From contig JAFGRD010000172.1 in assembly GCA_016935315.1 (NCBI GenBank), positions 40,734 through 104,733 on the forward strand: DNA of 64,000 nt, written 5' to 3'. The notes beneath the pieces were generated by a model. It worked only from the letters and a program-made list of their open reading frames with translations. It did no database searches and was not told the origin of the DNA. The stretch comes from Pirellulales bacterium (GTDB lineage: Bacteria > Planctomycetota > Planctomycetia > Pirellulales > Thermoguttaceae). A program made the position numbers and the translations under genes. The stretch's first letter is position 1. Each line of letters opens with the position of its first letter. This document shows, piece after piece, positions 60,653-64,000 of the stretch.

Positions 60653-61915
60653 TTGAAAACCGACTCGCTCGAAAAGGGCTACAGCATCGCGAAGCAGCGC
60701 TACGCCGAATTTGGCGTCGACACCGACCGGGCCCTGCAACGGCTGCGGCAGGTGGCTATCTCGATCCACTGCTGGCAAGGCGACGACGTGGGAGGGTTCG
60801 AGACGGATGCGGGGCTTACCGGCGGGGGAATTCTGGCTACCGGCAACTACCCCGGCAAGGCCCGGACCCCCGACGAATTGCGCAGCGACGCCGAAATGGC
60901 CTTCCGCCTCATACCCGGCTCGCACCGCTTCAACCTCCACGCCAGCTATCTGGAGACCGGAGGCAAATCGGTCGAGCGGAACCAGCTCCAGCCGGCCCAT
61001 TTTCAGGGATGGATCGATTGGGCGAAGCGGCTCGGCATCGGCATCGATTTCAACTCCACGTTCTTCTCCCACCCCAAGGCCGCCGACGGCTTCACCCTCT
61101 CCCACCGCGACGACGGAATCCGCCGATTCTGGATCGAGCACGCCGCCGCGTGTCGCAAGATCGGCGAGGCGATCGGCCGCGGGCTGGGTTCGGCCTGCGT
61201 GACCAACGTTTGGATTCCCGACGGGATGAAAGACGTGACGATCGACCGCAAGGGTCCGCGCGAGCTGCTGAAACGGTCGCTGGACGAGATCTTCGCCGAG
61301 CCCACCGACCCGGCGTGCAATCTCGACGCCGTCGAGTGCAAGCTCTTCGGGATCGGTTCGGAGACCTACGTGGTCGGCTCGCACGAGTTCTACCTGGGCT
61401 ACGCGATCGAGAACCGGAAACTGCTCTGCCTCGACGCGGGCCATTTTCACCCCACGGAGACGATCGCCGACAAGATCTCTTCCGTGTTGCTCTATCTCGA
61501 CGAGATCCTCCTGCACGTCAGCCGGGGAATCCGCTGGGACAGCGACCACGTGGTGATCATGACCGACGACTTGCGGGCGATCGCCGAGGAGATCGTTCGC
61601 GGCGATTTTCTTCAGCGGGTCCACATCGGGCTGGACTTCTTCGACGCCAGCATCCACCGCATCGCCGCCTGGACGATCGGCACGCGATCGATGCTCAAGG
61701 CCTTGCTGGCGGCGATGCTCGAACCGACCGAAACGCTCCGCGAGTTGGAGATTGCCGGCGACTACACGGCGCGGCTGGCCATGGTCGAAGCGCTGAAGGA
61801 GCTGCCGGCGGGGGCCGTTTGGGATTACTACTGCCTGCAACAAAACGTGCCGGTAGGCATGGCCTGGATGGAGGCCGTGAGGGACTACGAGGCCAGCGTC
61901 ACCAGCAAACGGTAG
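60653..61915 (+). CDS. rhaA: L-rhamnose isomerase
   Basis: A 420-residue aldose isomerase converting L-rhamnose to L-rhamnulose. Signatures: [100 protein letters not shown] with AGHFHPTE, and HVGLD-type metal ligands ([19 protein letters not shown]). The start is TTG at 60653 with AGGAGG 5-6 bases upstream. rhaB and rhaD are not in the window. It precedes a permease gene by 63 bp. Confidence 0.95.
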   Translation: MKTDSLEKGYSIAKQRYAEFGVDTDRALQRLRQVAISIHCWQGDDVGGFETDAGLTGGGILATGNYPGKARTPDELRSDAEMAFRLIPGSHRFNLHASYLETGGKSVERNQLQPAHFQGWIDWAKRLGIGIDFNSTFFSHPKAADGFTLSHRDDGIRRFWIEHAAACRKIGEAIGRGLGSACVTNVWIPDGMKDVTIDRKGPRELLKRSLDEIFAEPTDPACNLDAVECKLFGIGSETYVVGSHEFYLGYAIENRKLLCLDAGHFHPTETIADKISSVLLYLDEILLHVSRGIRWDSDHVVIMTDDLRAIAEEIVRGDFLQRVHIGLDFFDASIHRIAAWTIGTRSMLKALLAAMLEPTETLRELEIAGDYTARLAMVEALKELPAGAVWDYYCLQQNVPVGMAWMEAVRDYEASVTSKR

Positions 61916-61978
61916 GGGCCTGTCGAGAAGCACGCGCAATAGCAAAATACTAAGTAGGTTGAGTCCACAGGAGACACG

Positions 61979-63634
61979 ATGAGCGAAGCACAAGCACAAT
62001 CCGGCAACGAGTTCGAACGCGAGCCGGTGCCCCAGAAGGCGTTGTTGGGTTTCAAGAGTTTTGTGGGCATGTACGCCGGCGAACACTGCGCCGGCACGGA
62101 GTTGATGATCGGCCCGCTGTTCATCGCGGCGGGCGTCAGCGCTTTCGATCTGGTGGGCGGGCTGCTGCTGGGAAACCTGCTAGCCGTTCTGAGCTGGATA
62201 TTCCTGTGTGCCCCGATCGCCACCCGGGCGCGGCTGACCCTCTACTACCAACTGGAGAAAATCTGCGGGAGGAACCTGGTCACCGTCTACAATCTGGCCA
62301 ACGGCGTGATGTTCTGCTTCCTGGCCGGGGCGATGATCACCGTTTCGGCCACCGCCGTGGGTGTCTGGGTCGATTTTCCCATGCCCGAACTGAACGATCT
62401 CTATCCCAACAGCGTGGGCTGGGTCGTGGCCGTGTTGGGCGTGGGGGCCGTGATTGCGATCGTGGCGGCCTGCGGCTATCAGATGGTCGCCCGGGTGGCC
62501 AACGTCGCCGCGCCTTGGATGGTGCTGGTGTTTCTGGTGTTCGGCATCGTCTCGCTGGCGCAGTTTCTGAAGATCACCGGCCAGGAAATCACCTCGCCGG
62601 GCGATCTGTGGCAATTGGCCAAGGACGAGATCTGGAAGGGCGGCGAGCCGTTTCCCGGCCGCGCCAAGTTCACCTTCTGGCACGTCACCTTCTTCGCCTG
62701 GTTCTGCAACATGGCCATGCACGTGGGCATGTCCGATCTGTCGGTGTTCCGGTTCGCCAGGAAGTCGTGGTACGCGGTCGCCTCGGCCGCCGGCATGTAC
62801 GTGGGCCACTTCATGGCCTGGATCTCGGCGTCGATGCTCTACGCGTACCAGTTGCGGGAAATGGATCTGACGTCGGAGAAGATTCGGGCGCTGATCGAAG
62901 CGGGCCAGATGACCGGTCCACCGCCCGTGCTGCCGGGCCCCTTGGCCTATCAGGCGGCCGGCACCGCCGGATTGCTCTGCGTGATCATCGCCGGCTGGAC
63001 CACGGCCAACCCGACCATCTATCGGGCCGGGCTGGCCTTCCAGGCGATCATGCCCAAACGGTCGCGGTTCGTGGTGACGCTGGTCACCGGTCTGATCGCG
63101 ACCATCGCCGGTATGTTTCCGGCAATCGCCATGCGCTTGCTCGACTTCGTGGCGATCTACGGCATGCTGCTGATGCCGATGGGGGCGGTGATCTTCGTCG
63201 ATTTCTGGCTGATCCGCAAGCTCGGCCTGAAGAGCAACTATGCCGAGAGCAGCCGGCAGAAGTTCAATTGGGCGGCGGGCATCACCTGGCTGGCCACCCT
63301 GGTCTTCTGCGTCCTGTTGATCCACCAGGACCGTCCCGTGCTGGGTGTCCGCTGGGACCTGTTCCTGGTCAGTCTGCCCGGCTGGTTCGTGGCGGCCGTG
63401 CTGTACGTGGTCCTCAGCGCCATCTACCAGCGCCGAATCTACCAAACGGTGAGCTTCCGCACCGTCGCCCAGTTGCTCTCCTGGGCGGCCATTGCGGGCG
63501 TGGTCGTGCCGTCGATCCCGTACCTCGCCGGCCGCGTCGCCTTGGACGACGTCAAGCACCTGATGTGGATTTCCACCGCCGTCTGGTTCATCGCCACGCC
63601 GCTGTGGATGGGCCTGAAGAAGTCGGACTATTGA
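61979..63634 (+). CDS. NCS1-like permease, candidate sugar transporter
   Basis: A 551-residue protein with about 12 membrane helices, organised like the NCS1/LeuT-fold permeases: GPLFIAAGVSAFDLVGGLLL with GNLLAVLSWIFLCAPIAT, FFAWFCNMAMHVGMSDLSVF, GTAGLLCVIIAGWTTANPTI with YRAGLAFQAIMPKR, and FVAIYGMLLMPMGAVIFVDF. Known NCS1 proteins move nucleobases, hydantoins and related compounds. Adjacency to rhaA suggests sugar import; this is inference. Its TGA stop is the first TGA of a truncated family-A repeat. Confidence 0.8.
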   Translation: MSEAQAQSGNEFEREPVPQKALLGFKSFVGMYAGEHCAGTELMIGPLFIAAGVSAFDLVGGLLLGNLLAVLSWIFLCAPIATRARLTLYYQLEKICGRNLVTVYNLANGVMFCFLAGAMITVSATAVGVWVDFPMPELNDLYPNSVGWVVAVLGVGAVIAIVAACGYQMVARVANVAAPWMVLVFLVFGIVSLAQFLKITGQEITSPGDLWQLAKDEIWKGGEPFPGRAKFTFWHVTFFAWFCNMAMHVGMSDLSVFRFARKSWYAVASAAGMYVGHFMAWISASMLYAYQLREMDLTSEKIRALIEAGQMTGPPPVLPGPLAYQAAGTAGLLCVIIAGWTTANPTIYRAGLAFQAIMPKRSRFVVTLVTGLIATIAGMFPAIAMRLLDFVAIYGMLLMPMGAVIFVDFWLIRKLGLKSNYAESSRQKFNWAAGITWLATLVFCVLLIHQDRPVLGVRWDLFLVSLPGWFVAAVLYVVLSAIYQRRIYQTVSFRTVAQLLSWAAIAGVVVPSIPYLAGRVALDDVKHLMWISTAVWFIATPLWMGLKKSDY

Positions 63635-63664
63635 CGCTTGCACAGTCAATGCGCGAGGGCGACT
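63630..63664 (+). repeat. Truncated family A palindromic repeat
   Basis: The first 35 bp of the repeat (ATTGACGCTTGCACAGTCAA, then TGCGCGAGGGCGAC), including the permease stop codon. The sequence then diverges at once, so only one arm remains. Confidence 0.88.
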
Positions 63665-63853
63665 GTCGTGGTCCATGGAGAATCGATACCGCACGATTGA
63701 GCCCTATGCAGCAGCGTTGTAACGACGCATTCCGCACGGCGTAGGATGGCACTGGTGAGAAGGGCTGACCGATAGGGTGCCACCCAGCCGCTCCGGCTGC
63801 CGGGGACTCGAATTGTTTCGCATACTTTCGGCCCGGCGGGAAACAGGCCCGTT

Positions 63854-63894
63854 GACGCAAACCTCTTTGGCATATGTGGTTGCGTCGGTTTTTT
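63854..63894 (+). terminator. Rho-independent terminator-like hairpin
   Basis: GACGCAAACC (63854-63863) pairs with GGTTGCGTC (63878-63886) with one bulged A, followed after two G's by six T's. It lies 220 bp after the permease stop; the remaining sequence to the window end shows no gene. Confidence 0.55.
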
Positions 63895-64000
63895 ACCACC
63901 TGGATTGCTCCCAAAACGGCCGAAAATGGGGCTAAAAACGCGTCGTAAGTCCTGTGGTGACAACCGGTTGGAATTGTTGATCCTCGTCGGCGGGCGGAAA

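Noticed and set aside
60325..61953. 542-codon frame overlapping rhaA
   Set aside because: Shadow frame of rhaA; Arg-rich composition and no domain.
63646..63963. 105-codon minus-strand frame at the window end
   Set aside because: It overlaps the truncated repeat and a terminator-like hairpin, and shows no domain.
1..64000. tRNA or rRNA genes, including tRNA(Sec)
   Set aside because: I looked for TTCGA-type T arms with cloverleaf context on both strands by eye and found none convincing; a covariance search would be decisive.

Overview
The window looks like the chromosome of a GC-rich planctomycete, probably of the Pirellulales type. The evidence is the gene content: a protein with the DUF1559-type motif MNNLKQFALSLHQYH, a DUF2961 protein, a DUF4956/VTC cluster, an ECF sigma factor followed by secreted proteins of unknown function, long acidic extensions on FtsK, and many GTG/TTG starts. 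No rRNA, tRNA, phage or complete insertion sequence was seen. This taxonomic call is an inference; no search was run.

Layout. 0.1-1.9 kb: a ComEA-like helix-hairpin-helix protein and nadC. 2.0-18.5 kb: one long plus-strand cluster for a type II secretion/type IV pilus-like machine. It holds four pseudopilin-type proteins, PilM/N/O/P-like inner-membrane proteins, a secretin, a TPR lipoprotein, the ATPase and the platform protein. A histidine kinase, a CheY-like receiver and a STAS protein sit inside the cluster. 18.6-25.6 kb: rpsU, a 57-residue protein, an ABC1/UbiB kinase, an HDOD protein, a YdcF-like protein, citrate synthase and pyruvoyl-dependent arginine decarboxylase. 25.8-35.6 kb: ftsK, cimA behind what looks like a complete leader-peptide attenuator, valS, a secreted protein and a DUF151 protein. 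35.6-41.4 kb: a minus-strand threonine-branch operon (hom, an ApgM-like protein proposed here as homoserine kinase, lysC), then an M42 peptidase. 41.4-46.8 kb: a VTC/DUF4956/HlyD operon, a TolC-like lipoprotein and an FMN-binding protein. 47.1-55.3 kb: an MsrA lipoprotein, phhB, an ECF sigma/anti-sigma pair with secreted proteins, a DUF2961 protein and an exported protein. 55.6-64 kb: a small inverted-repeat element, selA, selB, two small exported proteins, L-rhamnose isomerase and a permease.

The two most interesting signals are non-coding. First, the cimA leader (about 28717-28947) has a promoter, a 26-codon reading frame whose core is V-A-V-G-V-V-A-I-M-I, a segment overlapping that frame's stop codon, and a terminator. 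The segment can pair with one arm of the terminator, which is classical ribosome-mediated attenuation placed in front of the isoleucine-pathway citramalate synthase. Second, a dispersed family of about 101-bp long-hairpin repeats occurs six times (five full length, one truncated). In all four copies of one orientation the repeat's own TGA is the stop codon of the upstream gene. A second repeat family, with terminal inverted repeats, also abuts stop codons (18.5 and 55.9 kb) and appears once as a complete 225-bp MITE-like element.

All function calls rest on reading protein motifs and gene context; no similarity search was possible.
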